A stretch of DNA of 64,000 bases from Methylotenera_A sp044222005 (GTDB lineage: Bacteria; Pseudomonadota; Gammaproteobacteria; Burkholderiales; Methylophilaceae). The stretch is taken from NCBI GenBank assembly GCA_044222005.1, contig JBGANY010000010.1, positions 1-64,000 of the forward strand, given 5' to 3'. Positions 1-8,493 of this stretch are shown here, piece by piece; positions within the stretch are counted from its first letter, which is position 1, and each line of letters begins with the position of its first letter. The position numbers were made by a program, and so were the translations under genes. The notes under the pieces are model-generated. The model did no database searches. It was not told the origin of the DNA and was given only the letters and a program-made list of their open reading frames with translations.

Positions 1-1
1 G

Positions 2-709
2 GCTATTAGAGCTACCATGAAGGCTATGCCAAGCCTGTTCAAGGGCTCTAAATTCACTAAAGCGCTTTATATGGATTTGCTTGCGCTGTTGTTTGAAATT
101 CTGTCCAAAATTCGTAAAGACGGCATGATGGCGATTGAGAACGATATTGAAAACCCGGAAGCCAGCCCGTTATTCAGCAAATATCCCAAGATACTTCACG
201 ACCACCATCTGGTGGAGTTTATGACTGACTATCTGCGCCTGATGGTGTCTGGAAATATGGATGCATTTCAAGTTGAAAACCTCATGGACAATGAGATCGA
301 AACGCATCACATGGAAGGTCACGTTCCGGCGCATTGTATCGCCAAGCTGGGCGACGGGCTGCCAGCTTTCGGTATTGTGGCCGCGGTGATGGGCGTGGTG
401 CATACCATGGAAAACGTGGCATTGCCGCCAGCGGAGTTGGGTATTTTGATTGCGCACGCACTGGTGGGTACTTTCCTGGGTATTTTGCTGGCTTATGGTT
501 TTGTTGGGCCGCTTTCTGGCTTGCTGGAGCAGAAGCTGGAAGAAAGCACCAAGATGTATAACACGGTGAAAGTTACTTTGCTGGCAAGCCTCAATGGCTA
601 TGCGCCCGCGATCGCGGTTGAGTTTGGCCGCAAAATACTTTACTCGACTGAGCGCCCTGGCTTTGCCGAGCTTGAAACCCACGTTAAACAGGCCAAAGCA
701 GGCAAGTAA
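2..709 (+). CDS. motA: Flagellar motor stator protein MotA (5' end outside window)
   Basis: Proton-channel stator subunit of the flagellar motor; with MotB it couples inward H+ flow to rotation. The reading frame is open from base 2 with no start, and the visible 235 residues lack the first transmembrane segments of the roughly 285-residue family, so the gene is cut by the window edge; the Met codon at 17 is internal. The cytoplasmic loop is followed by two hydrophobic helices (the GIVAAVMGVVH region and the GTFLGILLAYGFVGPLSG region) carrying the family's conserved Pro and Gly pattern, then a charged C-terminal tail. motB follows 38 bp downstream in the same direction, as in the usual motAB operon. 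Confidence 0.95.
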   Translation, partial: AIRATMKAMPSLFKGSKFTKALYMDLLALLFEILSKIRKDGMMAIENDIENPEASPLFSKYPKILHDHHLVEFMTDYLRLMVSGNMDAFQVENLMDNEIETHHMEGHVPAHCIAKLGDGLPAFGIVAAVMGVVHTMENVALPPAELGILIAHALVGTFLGILLAYGFVGPLSGLLEQKLEESTKMYNTVKVTLLASLNGYAPAIAVEFGRKILYSTERPGFAELETHVKQAKAGK

Positions 710-747
710 TATCCTGCAAACCAAGATAACATCAGACGGAGCTTGCA

Positions 748-1683
748 ATGGCTGAAGATCGTGCTAGACCGATTATTGTAAAAAAGATTAAAAAAACCGC
801 AGCTGGGCATCATGGTGGTGCCTGGAAGATCGCCTATGCTGACTTTGTCACGGCCATGATGGCTTTCTTTTTACTGATGTGGTTGCTTGGCTCTTCGTCC
901 AAGGCTACCCTGGAGGGGATCTCAGAGTACTTTAAGATGCCTTTGAAGGTGGCTCTGCAAGGCGGCCCAGCCGTGGCAGCCAGCGATTCTGTGCTCAAAA
1001 ATACCGGCGGTAAAGACATTACCAAAAAGCAGGGGCAAGTTAAACCTGTGGAAGACAAGAAAATTAAAGAAAAAATGGTGGATGTCACGGACGCCAAGCA
1101 AGCACTGGAAAAAGCTGAAGCGGCAAAACTGGAAGAACTGAAAAGCAAGATAGAAAAAGCCATCGAAGATAGTCCGGCCTTAAGCAAGTTCAAAAACCAA
1201 TTGTTGCTGGATATTACTTCTGAAGGGCTACGTGTTCAGATTGTGGATGAGCAGAATCGGGCCATGTTTGCTTCGTCCAAGGCAGATATGCAACCTTACG
1301 CGCAGCAGATTCTGCGTGAGATCGGCAAGATGCTGAATGGAGTCCCCAACAAAATCAGTTTGTCAGGTCACACCGATGCTGTGGCCTATGCCGGCGGTGA
1401 TAAGGGTTATAGCAATTGGGAGCTTTCGGCAGACCGCGCCAATGCTTCGCGGCGTGAATTGATCGCAGGCGGCATGGATGAATCCAAGTTGCTGCGTGTG
1501 GTGGGGTTGGCCTCTGCATCCCTATTTGACAAGGAAAATCCGTTAGACCCCAGCAATCGGCGCATCAGTATTATCGTCATGAATAAGCAGGCAGAAGAAA
1601 GCGCTTTGCGGGATGATGCTGCAGTTCATCTACCCTCAACCGCAGACCAGTCGGAGATTGACAAAGCAGTGTCGGCACCGTAG
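748..1683 (+). CDS. motB: Flagellar motor stator protein MotB
   Basis: Peptidoglycan-anchored partner of MotA, 311 aa. The N-terminus has the family signature HGGAWKIAYADFVTAMMAF in and just before the single membrane helix; Asp32 in YADF is the conserved proton-binding residue. A charged, Lys- and Glu-rich linker (about residues 90-150, probably coiled coil) leads to a C-terminal OmpA-like peptidoglycan-binding domain with SLSGHTDA and WELSADRANASRR (about residues 200-245). The start has a plausible ribosome site (GACGGAG) upstream. Position directly behind motA supports co-transcription. Length and domain order are normal, and I see nothing broken. Confidence 0.96.
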   Translation: MAEDRARPIIVKKIKKTAAGHHGGAWKIAYADFVTAMMAFFLLMWLLGSSSKATLEGISEYFKMPLKVALQGGPAVAASDSVLKNTGGKDITKKQGQVKPVEDKKIKEKMVDVTDAKQALEKAEAAKLEELKSKIEKAIEDSPALSKFKNQLLLDITSEGLRVQIVDEQNRAMFASSKADMQPYAQQILREIGKMLNGVPNKISLSGHTDAVAYAGGDKGYSNWELSADRANASRRELIAGGMDESKLLRVVGLASASLFDKENPLDPSNRRISIIVMNKQAEESALRDDAAVHLPSTADQSEIDKAVSAP

Positions 1684-1745
1684 TTTAATCATGGTTACCA
1701 GATTGATTATTAATTGGTTTGGATCCTGAGGGATTGGCAAATTAA

Positions 1746-4445
1746 ATGAATAAAAATAATTTCATGGGATTGCGAGCCAAGATGTTGCTGGCTTTGGCAG
1801 CAGGTGTGTTGTCATTGTATGCATTGCTATTTTTCTCTGCGCGAAGCGTTCTGATTGATGGTTATGCTCAGCTGGAGAAAGAAAAAGCTGGGATTCTTCT
1901 TAGCAGCGCAATTGGTTTGCTTAATGAGCAATCGAGCCAACTCAGTACCATTGTACGTGATAATGCACATTGGGATGACTTGTACCAATACATGCATAAA
2001 CAAACCCCTGCTTTTATTGAATCCAGCTTCGCTGATGCCACGCTTGCTAACATAAAGGTTAATGCTATTTTAATAGTGAATACTAAAGGGGAAACCTTAG
2101 TTAAAAAAAGCCTTAACAATACAAACGGCAAGCCATGGCGCATACCAGAATTCATAATGCAGGAGGTTAAGGAAGGTGGCGCATTTATAGACCCATCTAA
2201 GAATGATCTGTCAGGCTTATTTTGGACACAACAAGGCGTCTGCATTGTTTCAGCGTTTAACATATTAGATAGTCAAGAAATGGGGCCACGTCGGGGAACT
2301 CTTATCATGGTTCGTCTGCTTGACGAGCCTTTACTACAGCATATTGGAAAAATTCTTGGAACCAAACTTTCTGTTGAGGCTATGCGGGATGATGAGATTG
2401 CTTTTTTATCGCCCAATATAACTAAAGGTGAAAAAGTAGTTATACCAATCAGTAATAGCCAAGTAGCAGGATTTGTCGCACTAAAGCCTATTGCTGGTGA
2501 TACTAAGCTTGTTTTAAGTACAGTAAGTGACCGCAAGATTTTTGAACAAGGCCAGTCAAACCTAAAGTTTTTATATTGGGCATCACTATTGGTTGCATTA
2601 ATGCTGGGTGCTTTTAGTTGGCTGCTAGATAAATTGGTGCTTTCACGGTTGGCACATTTGAGCGAAAACGTGAAGCGAATTGGTGAATCAGCCGCTATGG
2701 AGGGGCGTGTGCAAGTGCTGGGTGGGCATGATGAGATGTCTAGCCTCTCGCAGAGTATCAACGTCATGCTGGAACGTCTCGACGAATCGCAGCATGCGCT
2801 GCAATTTGAAAAGGAGCGTGCCCAGGTTACGCTGGCAGGTATTGCCGATGCCGTGATTACCAGTGACACAGCAGGTCGTGTACTCTACATGAATACGACA
2901 GCGGAACGTCTAACGGGTGTTAACATCAGCGACGCAATAGGCAGCACGTTGCAATCGCTGTTTCACTTGATGAACGGGGATAAAACCGCATCGGTAGGGA
3001 GTGAATGGTTAATTGATGCTGAAAGCAATCTGGACGAGGTGGTTTTGGAACGTGCTGATGGGCAGGAGTTTATCATCAGCAAATCGGCATCCCCGCTATA
3101 TGATTACCAGGGCGCTCTTTTTGGCACCGTTACTGTATTGCACGATGTGACGATGCTGCGCACACTCTCCAACCAGATTTCCTATCAGGCTCGGCATGAT
3201 TCACTTACTGGCCTGGTCAATCGTTATGAGTTCGACAATAAAACACAGGCGGCCATTGAGGATGCAGCAACAGAAAATCGTGTCCATTGCATTGCTTACA
3301 TTGATTTGGATCAGTTCAAACTAGTGAATGATACCTGCGGCCATGCGGCAGGGGATCAGCTGTTGCGCCAGTTAGCCGAGCACCTTAAAGCAAAAGTTCG
3401 CAACGCTGATACACTTGCACGTCTGGGTGGGGATGAGTTTGGATTGCTGTTAATGGGTTGCGATTTGAAAAAAGCGCAAAAAATTGTCGATGGCATGTTA
3501 AATATGGTGCGGGAATATCGTTTTACTTTCGATGATAAAGTTTTCAAAGTAGGCGCCAGTATTGGCTTGACTGAAATCTCATCAAACCAGCGCCTGACAC
3601 TGAGTGAACTTTTAAGTACCGCTGATTCTGCCTGTTATGCCGCTAAGAAAGATGGTGGCAACCGTATATATTCACATCGTCCTGACGACGACGATATAAA
3701 AGAGCGAAATAATCAGCTGGAATGGGTGTCGCGCATCCATCGGGCATTGGAGAAGCAACAGCTTGTTTTGTATTTCCAGCGTATGGAAAACTTTATGCTT
3801 GGCAACGAACCTCATTGCGAGTTGCTGGTTCGTATGCGGGGTGAAGACGGTACGCTTTATCCGCCAGGATATTTTCTGCCGGCGGCGGAACGATACCGCA
3901 TGATGCCGCAAATTGATCGTTGGGTGGTGGCAAAAGCGCTGTCTATTATTGCGCGCAAAGGTGCAGATTTCACTTATGTGTGTGCGATTAATCTTTCAGG
4001 GCAGACTTTAACGGAAGAAGGATTTTTAGAGTACGTCATTGATCTAATTAAAGAGTATGGCGTGGACGCAAGACGAATTTGTTTCGAGATCACGGAAACA
4101 GCAGTGATTGCCAACTTGAATAAGGCGCGCCAGTTTATTCGTGGATTGCGCGAGATTGGCTGCCGCTTCTCGCTGGATGATTTTGGCAGCGGTTTGTCCT
4201 CTTTTGCTTACCTGAAGAATTTGGAAGTAGATTTTCTTAAAATCGATGGTATGTTCGTAAAGGCTATCGTTAACAACAAGATCGATCGCGCTATGGTCGA
4301 GTCTATCAACAATGTGGGTCACGTGATGGGGCTACAAACTATCGCCGAATTTGCTGAAAATGATGACATTATCAATATGCTTAAGGAAATTGGCGTGGAT
4401 TATGCTCAAGGCTACGGAGTGGCTATGCCTGAGTTGTTTGAGTAG
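1746..4445 (+). CDS. Membrane CHASE4-HAMP-PAS-GGDEF-EAL cyclic-di-GMP protein
   Basis: Predicted sensor that makes and/or degrades cyclic-di-GMP, 899 aa. Order: an N-terminal membrane helix (about 13-33), a periplasmic CHASE4-type sensor with the DNAHWDDLYQY signature, a second helix (about 273-297), HAMP, a PAS domain (about 360-470), GGDEF with an intact RLGGDEF motif near residue 560, and EAL. In the EAL domain the signature reads ELLVR rather than EALLR, while EITET and the DDFGSG loop near residue 809 are present, so phosphodiesterase activity is plausible but not certain. It follows motAB by about 60 bp, and cyclic-di-GMP commonly tunes motility; a direct link is inference. The ligand is unknown. 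Confidence 0.93.
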   Translation: MNKNNFMGLRAKMLLALAAGVLSLYALLFFSARSVLIDGYAQLEKEKAGILLSSAIGLLNEQSSQLSTIVRDNAHWDDLYQYMHKQTPAFIESSFADATLANIKVNAILIVNTKGETLVKKSLNNTNGKPWRIPEFIMQEVKEGGAFIDPSKNDLSGLFWTQQGVCIVSAFNILDSQEMGPRRGTLIMVRLLDEPLLQHIGKILGTKLSVEAMRDDEIAFLSPNITKGEKVVIPISNSQVAGFVALKPIAGDTKLVLSTVSDRKIFEQGQSNLKFLYWASLLVALMLGAFSWLLDKLVLSRLAHLSENVKRIGESAAMEGRVQVLGGHDEMSSLSQSINVMLERLDESQHALQFEKERAQVTLAGIADAVITSDTAGRVLYMNTTAERLTGVNISDAIGSTLQSLFHLMNGDKTASVGSEWLIDAESNLDEVVLERADGQEFIISKSASPLYDYQGALFGTVTVLHDVTMLRTLSNQISYQARHDSLTGLVNRYEFDNKTQAAIEDAATENRVHCIAYIDLDQFKLVNDTCGHAAGDQLLRQLAEHLKAKVRNADTLARLGGDEFGLLLMGCDLKKAQKIVDGMLNMVREYRFTFDDKVFKVGASIGLTEISSNQRLTLSELLSTADSACYAAKKDGGNRIYSHRPDDDDIKERNNQLEWVSRIHRALEKQQLVLYFQRMENFMLGNEPHCELLVRMRGEDGTLYPPGYFLPAAERYRMMPQIDRWVVAKALSIIARKGADFTYVCAINLSGQTLTEEGFLEYVIDLIKEYGVDARRICFEITETAVIANLNKARQFIRGLREIGCRFSLDDFGSGLSSFAYLKNLEVDFLKIDGMFVKAIVNNKIDRAMVESINNVGHVMGLQTIAEFAENDDIINMLKEIGVDYAQGYGVAMPELFE

Positions 4446-4546
4446 TAAGTTCTGAATAAAGCGAATAAAAGTACATGCCATGCAATCCAATATCCATGCG
4501 TGTTGCAGAGCATGCCGTTTTGTATGTATTTGGTTAAAGCAGTTAT

Positions 4547-4945
4547 TTATCCGCAGTGTCTGACGGGATTTTTTTCTAAGTATGCCCATTCCTCATCACT
4601 GTAAAGCCGCGAGCGAATGTGAAAACGCATGCCTGTGCCGTTATCGTATGAGAACTGACCGCCCATGCCGGGGATGGCATCCAGCGTTAGATGCGTGTGC
4701 TCCCAATAAGCGAACTGGCTCTCTGACATATAAAATTTAACGCCGTGTACTTCGCCTAGTTCAACATCTGATGCGCCAAGCATGAACTCGCCCTTGCCAT
4801 AGCACATGGGTGTGCTGCCATCGCAGCAGCCGCCGGATTGGTGAAACATCAGCTCGCCATATTTGGCGCGCAGCTGGTCAATTAGCTGGTTGGCTGCGTC
4901 GGTGCTGTCAATACGCGTGATAGCCTTGCTTTTGATGTCGTCCAC
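4547..4945 (-). CDS. DUF779 family protein linked to aldehyde dehydrogenase
   Basis: Small 132-aa cytoplasmic protein of the DUF779 family, which typically sits beside NAD-dependent acetaldehyde or other aldehyde dehydrogenase genes; its function is not established. The conserved features visible are the Cys- and Gly-rich segment HQSGGCCDGSTPMC and YWEHTHLTLDAIPGMGG, whose Cys and His residues suggest metal binding (inference). The start is a GTG at 4945 with a strong ribosome site (AGGAGAGG) just upstream. It lies 74 bp downstream of the aldehyde dehydrogenase on the same strand, so the two are probably one operon. Confidence 0.9.
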   Translation of the reverse strand: MDDIKSKAITRIDSTDAANQLIDQLRAKYGELMFHQSGGCCDGSTPMCYGKGEFMLGASDVELGEVHGVKFYMSESQFAYWEHTHLTLDAIPGMGGQFSYDNGTGMRFHIRSRLYSDEEWAYLEKNPVRHCG

Positions 4946-5019
4946 TTTGCCTCTCCTTCAAGCAATAAGGGCGGGGATAAACCCCGCCCAGTATTGTTCT
5001 AACAAACTTGTAGCTTCAA

Positions 5020-6543
5020 TTAAAAGAAGCCGAGTTTATTCTCATTGTAACTGACCAGCAGGTTTTTGGTTTGCTGGTAATGATCGAGCATCATTTTGTG
5101 ATTTTCGCGACCGATACCGGATTGTTTGTAGCCGCCAAATGCTGCGTGGGCGGGGTAGAGGTGGTAGCAGTTGGTCCATACACGGCCGGCCTGAATGCCT
5201 TTGCCCATCCGGTAAGCCAGGTTTCCGTTGCGCGTCCAGACGCCTGCGCCCAAGCCGTACAGCGTGTCGTTAGCGATTGCCAAGGCTTCTGCTTCGTCTT
5301 TGAAGGTGGTTACTGAAACCACTGGGCCAAAAATCTCTTCCTGGAAAATACGCATTTTGTTGTGGCCTTTAAAGATGGTTGGTTCAATATAAAAACCATC
5401 TTTAATTGCAGCGTCTGCCTGCGCTTTGCGTTTACCGCCAGTAAGCAGTTGGGCGCCTTCATCCTGACCAATTTTAATATAGCTCAGGATTTTTTCCACT
5501 TGTTCTTGCGAGGCTTGTGCGCCTACCATGGTGCCCATGTCGAGCGGGCTGCCTTGTGTGGCGGCTTTTACACGCGCTAACGCACGCTCCATGAATTTTT
5601 CATAGATGGATTCCTGGATCAACGCGCGTGATGGGCAGGTGCACACTTCGCCCTGGTTTACCAGGTACAAGGCAAATCCTTCCAGCGCTTTGTCAAAGAA
5701 TGCGTCATCCGCATCCATGATGTCTTCAAAGAAGATGTTCGGTGATTTTCCACCTAGTTCCAGCGTGACCGGGATCAGGTTTTGTGAAGCATATTGCATA
5801 ATCAGGCGGCCAGTGGTGGTTTCGCCTGTAAACGCGATTTTGGCAATCCGGTTTGAACTGGCAAGCGGTTTGCCTGCTTCCAGACCGAAGCCGTTCACGA
5901 TGTTGAGCACGCCCGGTGGTAGCAGGTGACCGATGGTTTCAAGCACAATCATGATTGAAACCGGAGTCTGCTCCGCCGGCTTCATGACGATACAGTTGCC
6001 TGCAGCCAATGCGGGCGCCAGTTTCCAGGCCGCCATCAGAATCGGAAAGTTCCAGGGAATAATCTGCCCAACTACGCCAAGCGGCTCGTGATAATGGTAT
6101 GCCACGGTCTGCTCATCAATTTCGCATATAGAGCCTTCTTGTGAGCGGATACAACCCGCAAAATAACGGAAGTGATCGATGGTGAGCGGTATGTCGACAT
6201 AAGTGGTTTCACGCAGCGGCTTACCGTTATCAATGGTTTCGGCAATGGCAATGGCCTCCAGATTGGCTTCAATGGCGTCAGCGATTTTGTTGAGGATGTT
6301 GGCGCGCTCTGCATAAGAGGTTTTGCCCCATTTTTCCCGCGCTGCATGTGCGGCATCCAGTGCAAGATTAATATCTTTCTCGGTAGAGCGGGCGGCCTGA
6401 CAGAATATTTTGCCTGTTACTGGGCTCACGTTATCAAAATATTTGCCTTCGACCGGGGCAACCCATTTACCACCGATGAAATTGTCATACCTGGCTTTGT
6501 AGGGGTGTTTTACGCCAAGGTCTTTCAGTGTATCTAAACTCAT
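5020..6543 (-). CDS. NAD-dependent aldehyde dehydrogenase (acetaldehyde dehydrogenase ExaC/AldB type)
   Basis: Oxidises an aldehyde to the carboxylic acid in the cytoplasm, 507 aa, the normal length. Seen: the cofactor-pocket segment WNFPILMAAWKLAPALAAGN, the Glu-containing motif LELGGKSPNIFF, and the active site NQGEVCTCPSRA, where Cys301 aligns with the catalytic Cys of the superfamily. The GEVCTCPSR form together with a DUF779 neighbour is typical of the ExaC/AldB-type acetaldehyde dehydrogenases. In a methylotroph it may detoxify C2 or other aldehydes; the substrate cannot be assigned from sequence. A large imperfect hairpin lies about 90-140 bp upstream of the start and could be regulatory. 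Confidence 0.92.
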   Translation of the reverse strand: MSLDTLKDLGVKHPYKARYDNFIGGKWVAPVEGKYFDNVSPVTGKIFCQAARSTEKDINLALDAAHAAREKWGKTSYAERANILNKIADAIEANLEAIAIAETIDNGKPLRETTYVDIPLTIDHFRYFAGCIRSQEGSICEIDEQTVAYHYHEPLGVVGQIIPWNFPILMAAWKLAPALAAGNCIVMKPAEQTPVSIMIVLETIGHLLPPGVLNIVNGFGLEAGKPLASSNRIAKIAFTGETTTGRLIMQYASQNLIPVTLELGGKSPNIFFEDIMDADDAFFDKALEGFALYLVNQGEVCTCPSRALIQESIYEKFMERALARVKAATQGSPLDMGTMVGAQASQEQVEKILSYIKIGQDEGAQLLTGGKRKAQADAAIKDGFYIEPTIFKGHNKMRIFQEEIFGPVVSVTTFKDEAEALAIANDTLYGLGAGVWTRNGNLAYRMGKGIQAGRVWTNCYHLYPAHAAFGGYKQSGIGRENHKMMLDHYQQTKNLLVSYNENKLGFF

Positions 6544-6633
6544 GCTGACTCCTCTAGTTTTTCTATCGTTAATATAGTATTTCTATGTTTAAACCCGCAT
6601 TGCATTGTTAAGTTTTTATTTGATACAAAAGTT

Positions 6634-6685
6634 AGCCTAACCCTTCCAAAACCCTTATTAATAAAGGGTTTTATAAAGGTAGGCT
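6634..6685. promoter_or_regulatory. Large imperfect inverted repeat between aldehyde dehydrogenase and cyclase genes
   Basis: The 321-bp divergent gap 6544-6864 contains no gene but one clear structure. A perfect 9-bp inverted repeat AAAACCCTT/AAGGGTTTT (6648-6656 and 6664-6672, 7-nt loop) is extended by outer arms AGCCTA (from 6634) and TAGGCT (to 6685). No T-run follows on either strand, so it is a poor intrinsic terminator. An operator or mRNA-leader structure for one of the divergent genes is more likely (inference). The rest of the gap is AT-rich with no other feature I can support. Confidence 0.45.
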
Positions 6686-6864
6686 CGACCCAAACAATAA
6701 ACCTTAGTAATAGGTAAATCAAGTAAAAATAGCAATATTTATCTAATTTTTATTCCATCATCTTGCTAATTTTGCAGAGCAATTGTGGCGAACATTTGCT
6801 GCATGCGATATAGTTTGCGCATTCAACTATATAAATAATATTCTTAACAGGAATTCCCCTTTTT

Positions 6865-8100
6865 ATGCCCGATTCATCCACAACTTTTGGTATTACTACA
6901 AGAGAGTTCTGGCATAACATCAGCCATCCGACAGATTCCACTTTAGGCAAGGCCATACTCACCATTCTGGTGTTTGCCGAGAGCCTGGTTTGCATTTTCT
7001 GGATATATACACTTTCGGGGCTTGGGGAAGGCTACGCCATCATGGCTGCTGTGCCCTATGTCTATATTATTGTTTCTTATGCCAGCCTGCTGATATTTTA
7101 CCGCAGCAAAAAATTCGAATATTTCACGTTCACGCAACTGGTGATGTTGCTGGTGATGCCGTTTTTTATGCAGTGGGCGATTGGCGGTTATGAGGCTTCC
7201 AGCGGCATCGCGATCTGGGCGATTTTATCTCCCATCGGGGCGCTGATGATTCTGGGTACGCGCCAATCTACGCCGTGGTTTATTTTGTTCGGTCTGCTGG
7301 CGGGGCTTTCGTGGCGGCTAAATTACATGTTTGTCGGCAACACTTTGCCTATCCCCCCCCATATTAAAGATACATTCTTTCTGATGAATATAATGGGAGT
7401 GGCTTGTATCTTATATGCGGTGATGCGTTATTTCCAAAGCCAGAAAGAGCGCACTTTACTTGAGTTAAGCATGGAGCAAGCAAGGTCGGAAAAACTATTG
7501 CTGAACATTCTGCCAAAATCGATCGCCAACCGGCTGAAAGATAACGATATGCGCATTGCGGATAGCCACGAAGCGGTGACCATATTGTTTGCAGATATCG
7601 TTGGCTTTACCAAAATGACCGCATCTATGCCGCCGGCTGAACTGGTGGATCTGCTGAGTCAGTTATTCTCCCGTTTTGACAAACTGGCCGACCAGCTCGG
7701 ATTGGAGAAAATTAAAACCATCGGTGACGGCTATATGGTGGTGGGTGGCGCGCCGGTGAGTCGAGATGACCACGCGGCAGTCATAGCGCAACTGGCATTG
7801 GGAATGCAGCGAGAGCTTGCCGCATTCAATGAGCAAACTGGTAACAGCTTACAAATGCGTATTGGTATCAGCAGCGGGCCGGTGGTGGCAGGTGTGATAG
7901 GCACCAGTAAATTTGCTTATGATATTTGGGGCGATTCGGTCAATATGGCCAGCCGCATGGAAAAGACGGGCATGCCGGGCACCATTCAGGTGAGTGAAAC
8001 CACTTATCAGCGGTTAAAAAATCACTATACATTAGAACCACGCGGCCCGATCGAAATCAAGGGCAAGGGCGAGGTGAATACCTATTTACTCAAAAGCTAA
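6865..8100 (+). CDS. Membrane-bound class III adenylate cyclase
   Basis: Makes cAMP from ATP; 411 aa. The N-terminal half (about residues 25-190) is hydrophobic with several membrane helices and no recognisable sensor domain. The C-terminal cyclase domain starts near residue 230 with LFADIVGFTKMT (first metal-binding Asp), then KTIGDGYMVVGG (second metal Asp, with the Lys typical of adenine specificity) and DIWGDSVNMASRME (adenine-specifying Asp plus the transition-state Asn and Arg). All expected catalytic residues are therefore present. It stands alone: divergent from the aldehyde dehydrogenase upstream, with tRNA-Ser downstream. The signal it senses is unknown. Confidence 0.93.
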   Translation: MPDSSTTFGITTREFWHNISHPTDSTLGKAILTILVFAESLVCIFWIYTLSGLGEGYAIMAAVPYVYIIVSYASLLIFYRSKKFEYFTFTQLVMLLVMPFFMQWAIGGYEASSGIAIWAILSPIGALMILGTRQSTPWFILFGLLAGLSWRLNYMFVGNTLPIPPHIKDTFFLMNIMGVACILYAVMRYFQSQKERTLLELSMEQARSEKLLLNILPKSIANRLKDNDMRIADSHEAVTILFADIVGFTKMTASMPPAELVDLLSQLFSRFDKLADQLGLEKIKTIGDGYMVVGGAPVSRDDHAAVIAQLALGMQRELAAFNEQTGNSLQMRIGISSGPVVAGVIGTSKFAYDIWGDSVNMASRMEKTGMPGTIQVSETTYQRLKNHYTLEPRGPIEIKGKGEVNTYLLKS

Positions 8101-8152
8101 CGATTTTGTTTGAATTTCATCATGCTTAATTCATATTAATCTTAAGCCGGTA

Positions 8153-8182
8153 TTGGTGCATATGCGGCACATCGTATATAAT
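8153..8182 (+). promoter_or_regulatory. Sigma-70-type promoter of tRNA-Ser
   Basis: TTGGTG (8153-8158) and a perfect TATAAT (8177-8182) are separated by 18 bp, placing transcription start near 8190, about 47 nt before the tRNA. Consensus match and position support it; there is no experimental evidence. Confidence 0.6.
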
Positions 8183-8236
8183 CCGCCACCTGCAACTGAT
8201 TATGTTATAGCAAGCTGCGGAGAGCCAGTTGTATTC

Positions 8237-8326
8237 GGAGAGATGGATGAGCGGTTTAAGTCACCACCCTGGAAAGGTGGCACAGGGGTAACCCTGTCGA
8301 GGGTTCGAATCCCTCTCTCTCCGCCA
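8237..8326 (+). tRNA. tRNA-Ser (GGA)
   Basis: 90 nt including an encoded CCA. Acceptor arms GGAGAGA and TCTCTCC pair, the anticodon stem CCACC/GGTGG holds the loop CTGGAAA with anticodon GGA, the long class II variable arm is present, and the T loop is TTCGAAT. Its 3' end is the likely integration target of the element that begins immediately downstream. Confidence 0.97.
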
Positions 8327-8440
8327 AAAGTTAAAATCAGCCAGCATCACAAAACATCAAAAACACTAATAAATACAACACTCACAGCCAGTTTAGCGCA
8401 TCAATTAGCATCATTTTATATCTTGCAATCTCAATCTATT

Positions 8441-8492
8441 TGGGGGTAACATTGGGGGTAACTTAACTTACCCCATTTTAGAGTTACCCCAA
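8441..8492. repeat. Candidate arm-type integrase boxes, left side
   Basis: TGGGGGTAAC occurs twice in direct orientation at 8441-8450 and 8453-8462 (12-bp spacing), followed by inverted versions at 8468-8475 and 8483-8492 ending two bases before the integrase start. A matching pair with the same spacing lies near the right end at 13152-13173. Likely arm-binding sites for the integrase, and possibly sites for autoregulation; this role is inference. Confidence 0.55.
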
Positions 8493-8493
8493 T

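Noticed and set aside
170..748. A 192-codon minus-strand ORF opposite motA
   Set aside because: Antisense shadow of a clear motA coding region, with no family features.
8281..8300. A further GGGGTAAC box inside tRNA-Ser
   Set aside because: It is part of the class II variable arm of the tRNA and is explained by that structure.
8153..8449. A 98-codon ORF across tRNA-Ser
   Set aside because: It overlaps the tRNA and its promoter and has no ribosome site or recognisable protein character.
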